DNA of 64,000 bases from Actinomycetota bacterium (GCA_009379915.1 WHSV01000002.1:1-64000); one strand, 5' to 3'. Shown: positions 1 to 8,448, counted from the first letter of the stretch. Notes: generated by a model from the letters alone, not told the origin. Numbers and translations are program-made.

Positions 1-909
1 TCCCTCGATCGCGCCCTTGCCGAAACGCTCCGGATGCTTGGACGTGCGACGCGTCACGCCCCACGCCATGAACGACGCCGGGGTGGCGCCGAGCCCGGGG
101 AGCATGCCAACGACGAACCCGAGAAGGAAGTTAGTGAGAGCTATCCACCAGCGCTGGAGCTGGGTCTTGATCGCTAGCAGGAAGTCCGTGAACGTGGGCT
201 TCATCTGCGTCAGGGCGATGATCCCGCGGACGCGCTCGGTGGCGCCGTAGAGGATCTCGGCGATGCCGAACAGCCCTATCGTCACCGGAATGAAGTCGAA
301 TCCCTGCAGCAGCGTCAACGTGCCGAACGTGAGTCTGGGGGTGCCCGAGACCACGTCGAGCCCGACGGTCGTGAGCAACAGGCCGGCCGCAATCATCGCG
401 AGCGTCTTAAACGGCGGCGCGCCTCCGAACCCGACGAACGTGCTGAAGGTGAGCAGCAGGACCGCGAACAGCTCCGGAGGACCGAAGCGGAGCGCCAGTC
501 CCGCGAAAGGCGCGGCGACGAACGTGAAGAGCAGCGCGGCGAGAATGGCGCTGGTGAACGACCCGGTGAACGCCGCCATTAGTGCCAGCCCGGCCTTGCC
601 CTGCTTGGCGAGGGGGCGGCCGTCGAACATCGTGGCCACCGACCACGGCTCGCCGGCAACGCCAAAGAGGATCGAGGTGATGGCTCCGCCGAAGATCGAG
701 CCCCAGTAGATGCCGGCGAGCATCAGGAGGGCCGCGGACGGAGCCATGAACACCGTCACCGGGAGCAGCAGCGCGACCCCGGCTGTACCGCCCAGTCCCG
801 GCAAGACCCCTACGATAAGACCGAGCATCACGCCGACGGTCATGAAAAAGAAGTTGGACGGATCCAGGACCTGCCCCAGCCCTATTCTCAGGCCTTCAAG
901 GCCTTCCAT
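1..909 (-). CDS. tctA: TctA-family tripartite tricarboxylate transporter permease (partial, 3' end off window)
   Basis: The first 303 codons are visible and the gene runs off the left edge. The product is the large membrane subunit of a tripartite tricarboxylate transporter, which normally moves di- or tricarboxylates across the inner membrane with a small TctB subunit and a periplasmic TctC binding protein. It shows hydrophobic segments and the two family signature repeats, VGVLPGLGGTAG near residue 32 and VGMLPGLGATPA near residue 275. The ATG at 909 gives the typical N-terminus (MEGLEGLRIGLGQVL) and overlaps the stop of a small upstream ORF in an ATGA arrangement. No tctB or tctC gene is seen upstream, which is unusual for the family. 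The family call is firm; the substrate is unknown. Confidence 0.9.
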   Translation of the reverse strand, partial: MEGLEGLRIGLGQVLDPSNFFFMTVGVMLGLIVGVLPGLGGTAGVALLLPVTVFMAPSAALLMLAGIYWGSIFGGAITSILFGVAGEPWSVATMFDGRPLAKQGKAGLALMAAFTGSFTSAILAALLFTFVAAPFAGLALRFGPPELFAVLLLTFSTFVGFGGAPPFKTLAMIAAGLLLTTVGLDVVSGTPRLTFGTLTLLQGFDFIPVTIGLFGIAEILYGATERVRGIIALTQMKPTFTDFLLAIKTQLQRWWIALTNFLLGFVVGMLPGLGATPASFMAWGVTRRTSKHPERFGKGAIEG

Positions 910-1115
910 CAGCCTCGTCCAACCATGACCGAACGAGGCAAGAAGATCTCGCCGACGCCGGCGGGCGGTGCGCTCGGCGCCATCCCCGGACCAAGCAGAT
1001 GGATCGGCTGCCGGGGGCCGGGCAAAAGTCGGATCGGGGCAGACCCTGCTCGTCCCGCCGGCCCGGTTGGTTCTACCGGCTCTGCAGCTGCCTCGTCTCC
1101 CTTGAGTGTTGCCAC
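909..1115 (-). CDS. small hypothetical ORF coupled to the TctA gene
   Basis: This is a 68-codon ORF with a GTG start preceded at good distance by GGGAGG, and its TGA overlaps the ATG of the permease gene. Those two signals argue for translation. The protein is rich in Ala, Gly and Pro and has no membrane segment, so it is not the TctB subunit that usually sits here. No family is recognised. It could be a translated leader for tctA or a chance ORF in GC-rich DNA. Confidence 0.35.
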   Translation of the reverse strand: MATLKGDEAAAEPVEPTGPAGRAGSAPIRLLPGPRQPIHLLGPGMAPSAPPAGVGEIFLPRSVMVGRG

Positions 1116-1233
1116 GCTATCCTCCCGCTAGATGTGGCCCGGACCGACGACCGGTATCGGGCAGAATCTTCAATTCCCCCTTTCCTTCACTCCTTTCTCA
1201 ACCGTTGCAACAGGACGAGTGACGCTCTGTGGT

Positions 1234-1521
1234 CTAAGGCAGCTTGACCACGCTGACCGGATTCGGAGAGCGATGGTCCCTCGCGTTATCGATCAACTCG
1301 ATCTCCCCTCTATCCGACATGAGATGAAAGGAGCCGTCGGCAGGGTAGTTGCGAATGATCACGACCGTGTCGTCGGCATGGGTGTAGCGCTCCTCGGTGA
1401 ATGACGGCGTTTGGCGCGCTTCGCAATTCACCGCCGCTTCGCCGGACCACTCGAACCGGTAGGGGGCCAGCGGGAGTCGCAACTCGTACGGATAGATGGT
1501 CTCCTCCATCGCGATACTCAC
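1234..1521 (-). CDS. small hypothetical protein, third of three coupled small ORFs
   Basis: This is a 95-residue acidic protein with no signal peptide or membrane segment and no recognised domain. Its GTG start overlaps the TGA of the preceding ORF (GTGA); an internal ATG at 1509 is an alternative start. The C-terminal half (around ADDTVVIIRNYPADGSFHL) looks like beta strands of a small globular domain. It is the last member of a tight three-gene set that follows the 2-oxoacid oxidoreductase beta subunit, so a role linked to that enzyme is plausible by position only. Confidence 0.6.
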   Translation of the reverse strand: MSIAMEETIYPYELRLPLAPYRFEWSGEAAVNCEARQTPSFTEERYTHADDTVVIIRNYPADGSFHLMSDRGEIELIDNARDHRSPNPVSVVKLP

Positions 1522-1811
1522 CCACTCGCTTCCCGGCGCAGGCCCAGCTCTTCGAAGAGGGCATCTTGTTCGGGTCCGGGTTCAACCGCTTCGAGCATCT
1601 CGACGGGGCTGCGGCCGGCCTGCTCCAGGAGCTCGCGCGCCGCGTCGAAGAGCGGCAGTCGCTCTTGCGGCCTGACCCGCTCGACGATGAGGTCGGTCAT
1701 CACCTGCACAACCGCGGCGCGCATGGCTCGCCCGCGTTCCGTGTCAGGCATCACCCGGTCGGGCGTGATCAGCGGCACGACGTTGAGGGAAATCTTCGAC
1801 GGATCGTTCAT
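1518..1811 (-). CDS. small hypothetical protein, second of three coupled small ORFs
   Basis: This is a 97-residue protein starting MNDPSKISLNVVPLITPD. Its ATG overlaps the stop of the upstream ORF (ATGA), and its own stop overlaps the next start. The sequence is mixed charged and helical in the second half, without cysteines, membrane segments or a recognised motif. A longer reading frame extends upstream, but its translation is arginine-rich shadow sequence, so the coupled ATG at 1811 is preferred. Function unknown; linked by operon structure to the 2-oxoacid oxidoreductase genes. Confidence 0.6.
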   Translation of the reverse strand: MNDPSKISLNVVPLITPDRVMPDTERGRAMRAAVVQVMTDLIVERVRPQERLPLFDAARELLEQAGRSPVEMLEAVEPGPEQDALFEELGLRREASG

Positions 1812-2143
1812 CAGGACTCGACGCTTCCGTCCAGCGCGCGAAGCTCTTCCGCGAGGCGCTCGCGCAGGCCGTCTTCGGAGAGGTCCAGCACTTCGAACAG
1901 CTCGAAGCGTTTCCCCGCCTCGCGCCCGTCGGCCAGCAGGACAGGTTTGCCTTCGCCCCACACCTCGAAGCGGGGATGCGGGCTTTGCGCACCCACCCTC
2001 AAGACGCACTCGAGCAGGTCGCGTCGATCTGAGAAGTAGCGCTGTTGGCGCCCCTCATCGAAGCGCAGCTGCAACTCCGCGTTCCCCAACCCTTGGACCC
2101 CCCTTCCCGCCGGGCACTGTCTCTGGTGCCCCCAGAAATTCAT
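1811..2143 (-). CDS. small hypothetical protein, first of three coupled small ORFs
   Basis: This ORF of up to 110 residues begins 43 nt after the stop of the oxidoreductase beta-subunit gene. The ATG at 2143 lacks a clear ribosome site. A TTG at 2089 has AAGGGGGG upstream and may be the true start, giving about 92 residues. The body (from ELQLRFDEGRQQRYFSD) is charged and looks soluble; the C-terminus is strongly helical. No known family is recognised. The chain of overlaps with the next two ORFs supports co-translation of all three. Confidence 0.55.
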   Translation of the reverse strand: MNFWGHQRQCPAGRGVQGLGNAELQLRFDEGRQQRYFSDRRDLLECVLRVGAQSPHPRFEVWGEGKPVLLADGREAGKRFELFEVLDLSEDGLRERLAEELRALDGSVES

Positions 2144-2186
2144 TCCAATGGATCGAGACTCTTACTGCTCCTAACTGTCTGCTCTC

Positions 2187-3281
2187 CTATGCCCCTATGC
2201 CGCGATTGACGGGCAAGGAGTACTCCTCTTCCTTCAAGTGCTTGTGCGCCTCTGGATCCTCGAGCTCCCTCAGTCTCTTCGGAACATCCGCGCCCATGTC
2301 TTCCCAGTTACGATTCGCCGCAACCTGCATCAACGCGACGTGCTCCGGATGCATGTGTCCGAACCGACCCTGCATCGCGAGATAGTCGACGACGGGGCGC
2401 TGCTCCGGCGGGATGAAGTACTCGTACTTCCGCTCGGCCGGGTCGTACTCCCATACCGGGAACAACCCGGACTCGACCACCCTGCGGCCCAGCTCCACCG
2501 TCATCGGGGTCTGGTAGACCCAGCCCTTCTGACAGGGTGTGTAGCAATGGAGGAATGCGGCGCCTCGGTGGTTGAGGCCTTTGCGGGTCTTGTTCATGAG
2601 GTCGAGCGTGTAGCCGACCGTCGTGGTGGCGACGTAGCAGTTCGGGTGCCCCTCGGACATCATCTTCGCGAGGTTCTTTGGAGGAAGCTTCTTACCCTCA
2701 GGAATCACCTTTCCCGGTGGCGTGAAAGTGGTCGACCCTCCGTATGGAGTCGTCGGCGACGTCTGAATGCCCGTGTTCGCGTAGCACTCGTTGTCGTAGC
2801 AGATGAAAAGGGCGTCGTGGTTGCGGTAGAGCGCACCCGAGATGGACCCAATGCCGATGTCCGCGGCGCTTCCGTCTCCCGCCATCACCAGGATGTTCGG
2901 GTATTCGCCCTCGTACTTGCCCTTCCGGATCATGGACTCGTAGGCCGCCGCCATTCCCGACGTAAACGAGCCGCCCGAAGCGATCTGTGTGTGGGCCCAC
3001 GGGACCGTGTAGGGAGTCGACATGTAGGTGGCGTTGGCCACATACATGCAGCCCGTGGGACCGGCGACCACGGTGTTCTGACCGGCAGCCTTCAACACCC
3101 AGCGGTACTGGATGGCCGGGCCACAGCCCGCGCAGGTCCTATGGCCCGCCTGATACGGGTCCTCCTCGGGCATGTCGGGCAGGTAGTGCAAGTTGCGCCC
3201 CACGTCGTCGGGCACCGATGCAGACCTGCCCTGCTCCTCGAACAGCGGAAGATGCTGGCGAACTACCTCTTTTTGTGTCAT
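2187..3281 (-). CDS. 2-oxoacid:acceptor oxidoreductase, beta (TPP-binding) subunit
   Basis: This is a 364-residue subunit of the pyruvate:ferredoxin oxidoreductase superfamily. It binds thiamine diphosphate and, through cysteines, a 4Fe-4S cluster, and carries out oxidative decarboxylation of a 2-oxoacid to an acyl-CoA. CAGCG near residue 51 is the classic Fe-S/TPP entry motif, and GDGSAADIGIGS followed by CYDNECYANTG is the TPP/Mg motif. An N-terminal stretch of about 45 residues precedes the conserved core. It lies in order gamma, FAD/Fe-S, alpha, beta on the minus strand. The family is clear. The substrate (pyruvate, 2-ketoisovalerate, phenylglyoxylate or another) cannot be read from sequence alone. 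Confidence 0.9.
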   Translation of the reverse strand: MTQKEVVRQHLPLFEEQGRSASVPDDVGRNLHYLPDMPEEDPYQAGHRTCAGCGPAIQYRWVLKAAGQNTVVAGPTGCMYVANATYMSTPYTVPWAHTQIASGGSFTSGMAAAYESMIRKGKYEGEYPNILVMAGDGSAADIGIGSISGALYRNHDALFICYDNECYANTGIQTSPTTPYGGSTTFTPPGKVIPEGKKLPPKNLAKMMSEGHPNCYVATTTVGYTLDLMNKTRKGLNHRGAAFLHCYTPCQKGWVYQTPMTVELGRRVVESGLFPVWEYDPAERKYEYFIPPEQRPVVDYLAMQGRFGHMHPEHVALMQVAANRNWEDMGADVPKRLRELEDPEAHKHLKEEEYSLPVNRGIGA

Positions 3282-3340
3282 CGGTCATCCCCTTCCATTT
3301 CCGGGATATGTCCAAATTCCGTCACTTGCGAGTGCGTCCC

Positions 3341-4642
3341 TCAATCCTCGAATCCCACCCAGTGGCTTGCCTTTTCCACCGAGCCTCGCTCCATCGCCTC
3401 GACCATCTTGTCTGCCATCCAGGTGAACTCGTTGATCGGAATGGTCTCGCCACCCAGGCCCGCCATGAAAGAGGTGACCAGGGGGCGATTGGCTCCGTGG
3501 TAGAGCGCGGTTGTCACGTCGAGCGACAGGATGCCCCCATAGCTCGCGCCACCGAGGCCCAGGTTGGTCTCGACGACGCCCACGACCTTTGCCCTGTCCA
3601 GAGCCTTCTGCAGGTCCTCCGTGGGGAACGGACGGAACCAGACCAACCGCGCCATGCCCGCCTTGATGCCCCGCTCACGCAGGCGCTTCACGGTCGCCTG
3701 ACAGGTGACGGAGTGGCCTCCCTGCATGACGAACACAACCTCGGCATCCTCGAGCATGAATTCCTCGACGAAGGGCGGATAGCTCCGTCCGAAGGCGTCG
3801 GAGAACTCCTTGGTCTTCTCCCTGATTATGTCGATCGCCGTCTCCATGGACCGGGCTCTCTCGAGCTGGAGCGGGGGTCCCTGCTCGGGGTGGATCTGGG
3901 GACCGTGGGACACCGGCTTCTTGGGATCGAGCGCGAAGGGAAGCTTGTAGGGAGGAAGAAAGCGCTCGACTTGCTCGATGCTGGGCAACTCCACATCGCC
4001 GGAGATATGCGAGACGAAGTAGCCGTCCTGGCAGATCATCTGGGGCAGCAGCAGTCGTGGATCCTCACCGATCGCGTAGCCGAGCAGGTGCTTGTCGAAG
4101 ACCTCTTGAGGGGTGGCCGCCCAGCCCATGAGCCAGCCCATGTCGCGCGTGCACAGGGCGTCGGTGTGCTCCGACCCGAAGTCACCCGGGGGATCCAGAG
4201 TGCGGTCGGCGATGGCCATCTGGATCGGGATGCGTGCGCCGGCGGCCGGCGAGTACACCTCGAAGGCGTAGGTGATACCAACCCCGGAAGACCCCGTGAA
4301 GGCGCGCGCGCCGCAGGAGCCGGCCCCCAATGCCGCGCTCAGTTGAGCGTGCTCGCCGTCCGCGTGTAGATATTCCGCGTCGAGCAAACCCTCGGCGATG
4401 AACTGCGAGAGGTTCATCATGATCGCCGTGTAGGGGCGGATCGGATAGGCCGTGATCACGTCGACGTCCGCGTAGAGGGCCGCGTAGGCAGAGGCGGCGC
4501 ACCCGTTCAGGCGCATTGTTGTGCCGTCGAGGTCGGCCAGCTTCTCGGCCCGGTCGATACCGGGGGTCACCCCGAGATCGGACGAACCCTCTCCTCGAGT
4601 GAGCTTCTCGACCGACTTGTCTGGGATGGTGGTCTGAGCCAC
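3341..4642 (-). CDS. 2-oxoacid:acceptor oxidoreductase, alpha subunit
   Basis: This 433-residue alpha subunit supplies the pyrimidine-binding domain and domain II of the oxidoreductase. The N-terminal domain has GCAASAYAALYADVDVITAYP; the next residues read IRPYTAIM where pyruvate enzymes usually have ITPSS-like residues. The core ADGEHAQLSAALGAGSCGARAFTGSSG corresponds to the superfamily E-x-G-A-x5-G-A-x3-G-A-R-x3-T-S motif. The C-terminal domain (VVFVMQGGHSVTCQATVKRL, then VGVVETNLGLGGASYGG) matches domain II. It sits between the beta subunit and the flavoprotein, with only 3 nt to the latter. The changed substrate-side motif suggests a 2-oxoacid other than pyruvate; that is an inference. 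Confidence 0.88.
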   Translation of the reverse strand: MAQTTIPDKSVEKLTRGEGSSDLGVTPGIDRAEKLADLDGTTMRLNGCAASAYAALYADVDVITAYPIRPYTAIMMNLSQFIAEGLLDAEYLHADGEHAQLSAALGAGSCGARAFTGSSGVGITYAFEVYSPAAGARIPIQMAIADRTLDPPGDFGSEHTDALCTRDMGWLMGWAATPQEVFDKHLLGYAIGEDPRLLLPQMICQDGYFVSHISGDVELPSIEQVERFLPPYKLPFALDPKKPVSHGPQIHPEQGPPLQLERARSMETAIDIIREKTKEFSDAFGRSYPPFVEEFMLEDAEVVFVMQGGHSVTCQATVKRLRERGIKAGMARLVWFRPFPTEDLQKALDRAKVVGVVETNLGLGGASYGGILSLDVTTALYHGANRPLVTSFMAGLGGETIPINEFTWMADKMVEAMERGSVEKASHWVGFED

Positions 4643-4645
4643 GTC

Positions 4646-6520
4646 CTACCTCCTCTTACCGTTTCCTGAGGTCGCTCCTGTCCTGCGACGGCGGGCCGCG
4701 TCGTACTCGGCGATGGCATCCTCCTGCAGCTTGGCGATCGGGATCGACTGCTCCGCGTGGGAGCCGTCGTAGACCGAGAAGGCGGTCTCCATCCTGGTCA
4801 CGTCGCTTTCATCCTCGAAGTCCAACTCAGGAACCTTCTCGAGACACCCTGTCGGACATTCCTGGACGCAAACCAGGCAGCCCTTGCAGTACTTGGTTCT
4901 AATGGAGTAGGCGCCGTTTTCACGAGTGTCGCGCATCACGCTCACGTCGGGACACACGATGTAGCAGTTGTCGCAGCCGTTGCACACGCCGCAGCTCATG
5001 CAGCGATCGGCCTCCGCGATCGCCTGCTCTTGCGTATAGGCGAGCGTCACCTCGATCTCCTGATCCCTGATGCGCTCTTCGGGCGGAGTCAGGGGTGCTT
5101 CGATTCGAGGGGCGTGCGGGAAGTAGGAGGTGTTGAGCCGTTCGTAGGGCATGACCTCGACCGGTGCGTCGGGGGCCAGGTCCGCTGTCTTCAGAACCTT
5201 GTCGATGTTGCTCGCCGCTCGCTTGCCGTCGCCGAGTGCATCGACGACCATGGCGGGACCCCGGACGATGTCGCCGCCGGCGAAAATGTTGTCCTCGAGG
5301 CGCCCGTACTCGTCGGTCTTGAGAAGTCCTCCCTCGATCAGGTGGTCCGGGATCCAGTCGAGGTGCTGGACCTGGCCGATGGCGATCATGACGTTGTCGC
5401 ACGTCACCTCGTACTCGGTGTCTGGGTTCATCCTGGGCGTGACCTTGCCCTCCTCGTCCTTGGACAGATGAGCCTCGCAGAGCACGGCGCCGGTAACGAC
5501 TCCGTCCTCGCCCAAGATGCGCGCGCAGGCGGAATTGGTCTTGAATTCCACGCCCTCGGCCTTTGCTTGTTCGAGGTCCTCGGGAACGATAAGGAGCTCG
5601 TCGGGCCCCTCGAGTGACACGATCGTTACCTCTTCGGCTCCGAGCCTCAGGGCCGAACGAGCGGTATCCGACGCGGTATTACCGCCACCGACCACGATCA
5701 CCTTCTTGCCCACCTTCACGGGCTTGTTGAAGCCCGCTTCGCGGACGAACTCGAGTCCTCCAGTCACGCCTCGCAGGTCGTTGCCTTCAACCGGCAGCTT
5801 GCGGCCGACGTCCTGGCCGAGGGCGAGGAACGCGGCGTCGTAATCCTTGAGATCCTGCCAGGACACATCGGTGCCCACCCTCGTGTTGCACTTGATCTCG
5901 ATGCCACCCAGATCCTCTATCTTGGTGACCTCCGCGTTGAGCACGTTCTCGGGAAGATGCCAATGCGGAATCCCGCCACGCAGCATGCCTCCCGGCTTGG
6001 ACAGCGCCTCGAGGATGGTGACTCGATAGCCGAGTCGCCTCAGGTGGTAGGCGGAAGCAAGCCCGCCGGGCCCGGATCCCACCACCGCGATGTGTTTGCC
6101 GTTGGTTGCCGGGAGAGTCTCCTTGATCGGTTCGTCAGCCAGCTCGAGCCCAAAGTCACCGAGGAAGCGCTCGACGTTGCGAATGCCGATGGGCTCGTCG
6201 TGATCCTTGCGGTTGCACGCCCCCTCACACGGGTGATAGCAGACCCGCCCGGTCACGGAGGGCATGGGGTTGTCCTCCATTATGGTCAGGTAGCCGTCGA
6301 GGAACCTCTCGTGCTTGACGAAATCGAGATACTTCTGAATTTTCTCCCCGGTGGGACAGGCGTGGTTGCAGGGAGGGGTCTTGTCCTTGTACACGGGCCT
6401 GAAGAATCGGAAGTTACCTGTCGGAAAGAGCACTTGACCGGCTTCTTCGGTGGGTGCAGGCGTCACGCCCGCGAGAGGAAGACGAAGTTTAGGTGGGATC
6501 TTCGTTCCCTTTACCGACAT
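4646..6520 (-). CDS. FAD-dependent, GltD-like oxidoreductase fused to a C-terminal ferredoxin domain
   Basis: This 624-residue electron-transfer subunit has an N-terminal Fe-S domain (CNHACPTGEKI near 51; CYHPCEGACNRK near 95) as in the glutamate synthase small subunit. An FAD Rossmann motif follows (VVGSGPGGLASAYHL near 146), then an NAD(P) motif (VIVVGGGNTASDTARSAL near 273). The C-terminal bacterial-type ferredoxin region has CMSCGVCNGCDNCYIVCP near 507 and CKGCLVCVQECPTGCL near 543. The ferredoxin part probably replaces the separate delta subunit. The flavin part could pass electrons to NAD(P), as in the phenylglyoxylate:acceptor oxidoreductase complex, which has a similar extra flavoprotein. 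Neighbours are the gamma and alpha subunit genes. Confidence 0.88.
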   Translation of the reverse strand: MSVKGTKIPPKLRLPLAGVTPAPTEEAGQVLFPTGNFRFFRPVYKDKTPPCNHACPTGEKIQKYLDFVKHERFLDGYLTIMEDNPMPSVTGRVCYHPCEGACNRKDHDEPIGIRNVERFLGDFGLELADEPIKETLPATNGKHIAVVGSGPGGLASAYHLRRLGYRVTILEALSKPGGMLRGGIPHWHLPENVLNAEVTKIEDLGGIEIKCNTRVGTDVSWQDLKDYDAAFLALGQDVGRKLPVEGNDLRGVTGGLEFVREAGFNKPVKVGKKVIVVGGGNTASDTARSALRLGAEEVTIVSLEGPDELLIVPEDLEQAKAEGVEFKTNSACARILGEDGVVTGAVLCEAHLSKDEEGKVTPRMNPDTEYEVTCDNVMIAIGQVQHLDWIPDHLIEGGLLKTDEYGRLEDNIFAGGDIVRGPAMVVDALGDGKRAASNIDKVLKTADLAPDAPVEVMPYERLNTSYFPHAPRIEAPLTPPEERIRDQEIEVTLAYTQEQAIAEADRCMSCGVCNGCDNCYIVCPDVSVMRDTRENGAYSIRTKYCKGCLVCVQECPTGCLEKVPELDFEDESDVTRMETAFSVYDGSHAEQSIPIAKLQEDAIAEYDAARRRRTGATSGNGKRR

Positions 6521-6541
6521 CAGGTACCCTCCAGTCAGTTG

Positions 6542-7234
6542 CTAGATTGGCTGCGCGGCTGCAGCCTCGCGGACTTGCGCCTGCGCGTAATCGAGAACCG
6601 TGTAGTGCTCTGCACCCCTCATGAACGCGTCCTGGTCGGTCACCGTCTCGCGCACCGCTTCCAGAGGCAAGACCCCGGTCGCCGCGATCAACGCACCGAG
6701 CAGTGGAGCTGCGACCCCGATACCGACCTCGCTCCGTTCAGCGGCCCCCTCGGTGGACGTACGGTCGTAGGCGAGCTGACCGAGATCGCGCACGAACATC
6801 CAGGGACTGCCCCCCTCTTGCTCCGCGAGCGATATGGCGTCGACCACCACCAGCTTCTTGAGCTTGGCGAGCATGTAGTCGGGCAGGAACTTCAACAGAT
6901 ACTCGGGGTCCCGCGCCGAATTCACAACCAGGACACCTTCACCGTCGGGAGTGCCGCGAAAGAAGTTGGACGCCTTGACAAGTGTCTCTTCCACGAGCAC
7001 CACCCAGTCGGGATTGGCGTTCTCGTATACGAAGCGGTCGGCGATCGGTTCGTCACCGAAGCGCGCGTATTTGTGAACCAGGCAGTTCGTACGGTCGGGA
7101 TCATCGATGTAGTCGCTGATGAACTGCGCGTAGTAACCGGCTTTCTCCGCGCCGGAGGCCACACAGTTGACGACGTCCCGGGCCTCCTTGTCCATGATGA
7201 TTCCCCGGGTCCACACCGTGATCTCGTGGTACAT
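6542..7234 (-). CDS. 2-oxoacid:acceptor oxidoreductase, gamma subunit
   Basis: This is about 230 residues from the ATG at 7234, chosen because GGGGGAGGT precedes it and the protein then begins at the conserved domain (MYHEITVWTRGIIMDKEARD). A longer in-frame start would run through the promoter repeats. The protein matches the POR gamma domain: the loop FISDYIDDPDRTNCLVHK takes the place of the usual APERRG region, followed by a beta segment DWVVLVEETLV and KKLVVVDAISLA. The canonical GRGGQG at the N-terminus is replaced by WTRGIIMD, so this is a divergent member. It is the first gene of the operon. Confidence 0.82.
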   Translation of the reverse strand: MYHEITVWTRGIIMDKEARDVVNCVASGAEKAGYYAQFISDYIDDPDRTNCLVHKYARFGDEPIADRFVYENANPDWVVLVEETLVKASNFFRGTPDGEGVLVVNSARDPEYLLKFLPDYMLAKLKKLVVVDAISLAEQEGGSPWMFVRDLGQLAYDRTSTEGAAERSEVGIGVAAPLLGALIAATGVLPLEAVRETVTDQDAFMRGAEHYTVLDYAQAQVREAAAAQPI

Positions 7235-7252
7235 GGTCGCCGACCTCCCCCT

Positions 7253-7298
7253 GGCTCTCCCGAAATCAGGCTCTCCCGAAATCGGAATACAGTATACT
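7253..7298 (-). promoter_or_regulatory. promoter-region direct repeats plus AGTATACT palindrome upstream of the oxidoreductase operon
   Basis: Two exact 15-bp copies of GGCTCTCCCGAAATC lie at 7253-7267 and 7269-7283, separated by one base. They are followed by the palindrome AGTATACT at 7291-7298. All sit in the 152-bp gap ahead of the gamma-subunit start. Tandem repeats with a 16-bp period and an AT-rich palindrome in otherwise GC-rich DNA suggest an operator and core promoter. GTATAC cores occur in some GntR-family operators, but no GntR gene is in the window. Function is inferred. Confidence 0.5.
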
Positions 7299-7386
7299 CT
7301 TCTCGGGCGAGCGATTCCCGTGGGCAGTTCCCGTGGTTTGTCAGAGAGGCTACCCACTCGGTAATCCGCCCAATCCCACGGAAAAC

Positions 7387-8448
7387 CTAGTTGGGGCCGA
7401 CGTGGGCCCGGGTGATCTCGTTCACCCGGGAAACTCCGAGCAGGGTCATGGCGTTCTCGATCTCCGCTCTCAAGAGCTCCAGGGCGCGCCCCACGCCCTC
7501 CTCGCCGCCCGCGGCCAGGGCGTAGAGAAACGGTCGTCCGACGAACACCCCTTTCGCCCCGAGTGCCAGCGCGGTGACCACGTCGATTCCCCTCCGCACG
7601 CCTCCGTCGAGAAAGACCTCACATTCACCGGCCACTTGCACGATCTCCTCGAGCACGTCGATCGGAGCCGGACACCGATCGAGCTGGCGACCACCGTGAT
7701 TCGAGACGATGATCCCGCCGGCGCCGTGCTCGCTCGCCAGGATCGCGTCCTCCTCTGTGAGGATTCCCTTGACGAGCACGGGCACCTCACCCGCGGTCTC
7801 GCGGATCCAGCTCAGATCGTCCCAGGTCAGAGACCGATCGTGCAGATGGTCCAGGTAGTCGTTGAACTCCTCTTCGGTGGCGGCGTTCGGGAAGTTCGCC
7901 GGGCTCGCGTCCTCCGGGACGGTCAGGTCGTGAGCAAACTCTCGCTCGCGATACCCGGGAACGGGTAGATCGGCGGTGACGACGATCCCTGAGTAACCGC
8001 TTGCGACCGCGCGCTGCACGAGCTCGATCGCGAGCTCGCGATCCTTGTGGACGTAGAGCTGGAACCAGCGGGGACCTCTTCCCGCCTTCGCGACCTCCTC
8101 GATTGAGTACGTCGACAGCGTGGAGAGACAGATGAGAGCACCGGCTTCCCCGGTTGCCCTCGCGCTCGCGAGCTCACCGTCGGGATGAGCGAGCTTGTGG
8201 AGCGCCGTCGGCGCGAACCCGACGGGCATCGACACGGGAGTCCCCAGCATCGAAGACGAGATGTCGACGGATGAGATGTCGACGAACACCCTGGGTCGCA
8301 ACGAGAACCGGTTCCACGCGTCCAGGTTCCTGCGCATCGTGATTTCATCGCCGGCGGCGCCGCAGTAATACGCGAACGCATAGGGCTCCATCTGCTCGCG
8401 CGCGTGTGCCTCGAACTGGTTCAGGTTGAGGATGCGTTCAAGATCCAT
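7387..8448 (-). CDS. FMN-dependent alpha-hydroxy-acid oxidase (lactate/glycolate oxidase family)
   Basis: This is 353 residues from the ATG at 8448, which has AGGAG upstream and gives the normal family N-terminus ([20 protein letters not shown]). The fold is an FMN TIM barrel that oxidises L-2-hydroxyacids to 2-oxoacids. Visible motifs are [11 protein letters not shown] (substrate/FMN tyrosine region), [10 protein letters not shown] with the FMN lysine, the active-site SNHGGRQLD with catalytic His and Arg, and [12 protein letters not shown] plus [10 protein letters not shown] for phosphate binding. It overlaps the upstream siroheme-type gene by 11 nt. A 2-oxoacid product would feed the adjacent 2-oxoacid oxidoreductase; this pathway link is inferred from position. 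Confidence 0.9.
   Translation of the reverse strand: MDLERILNLNQFEAHAREQMEPYAFAYYCGAAGDEITMRRNLDAWNRFSLRPRVFVDISSVDISSSMLGTPVSMPVGFAPTALHKLAHPDGELASARATGEAGALICLSTLSTYSIEEVAKAGRGPRWFQLYVHKDRELAIELVQRAVASGYSGIVVTADLPVPGYREREFAHDLTVPEDASPANFPNAATEEEFNDYLDHLHDRSLTWDDLSWIRETAGEVPVLVKGILTEEDAILASEHGAGGIIVSNHGGRQLDRCPAPIDVLEEIVQVAGECEVFLDGGVRRGIDVVTALALGAKGVFVGRPFLYALAAGGEEGVGRALELLRAEIENAMTLLGVSRVNEITRAHVGPN

Noticed and set aside
1199-1210. CAACCGTTGCAA, a degenerate look-alike of the LacI operator upstream of the TctA leader ORF
   Set aside because: It departs from GCAAWCGWTTGC at too many positions and lies outside the island, so it is not counted as a sixth site.
4757-5617. Long plus-strand ORFs opposite the flavoprotein and similar antisense ORFs throughout
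   Set aside because: They mirror strong coding genes on the other strand and show no domain or ribosome-site support.
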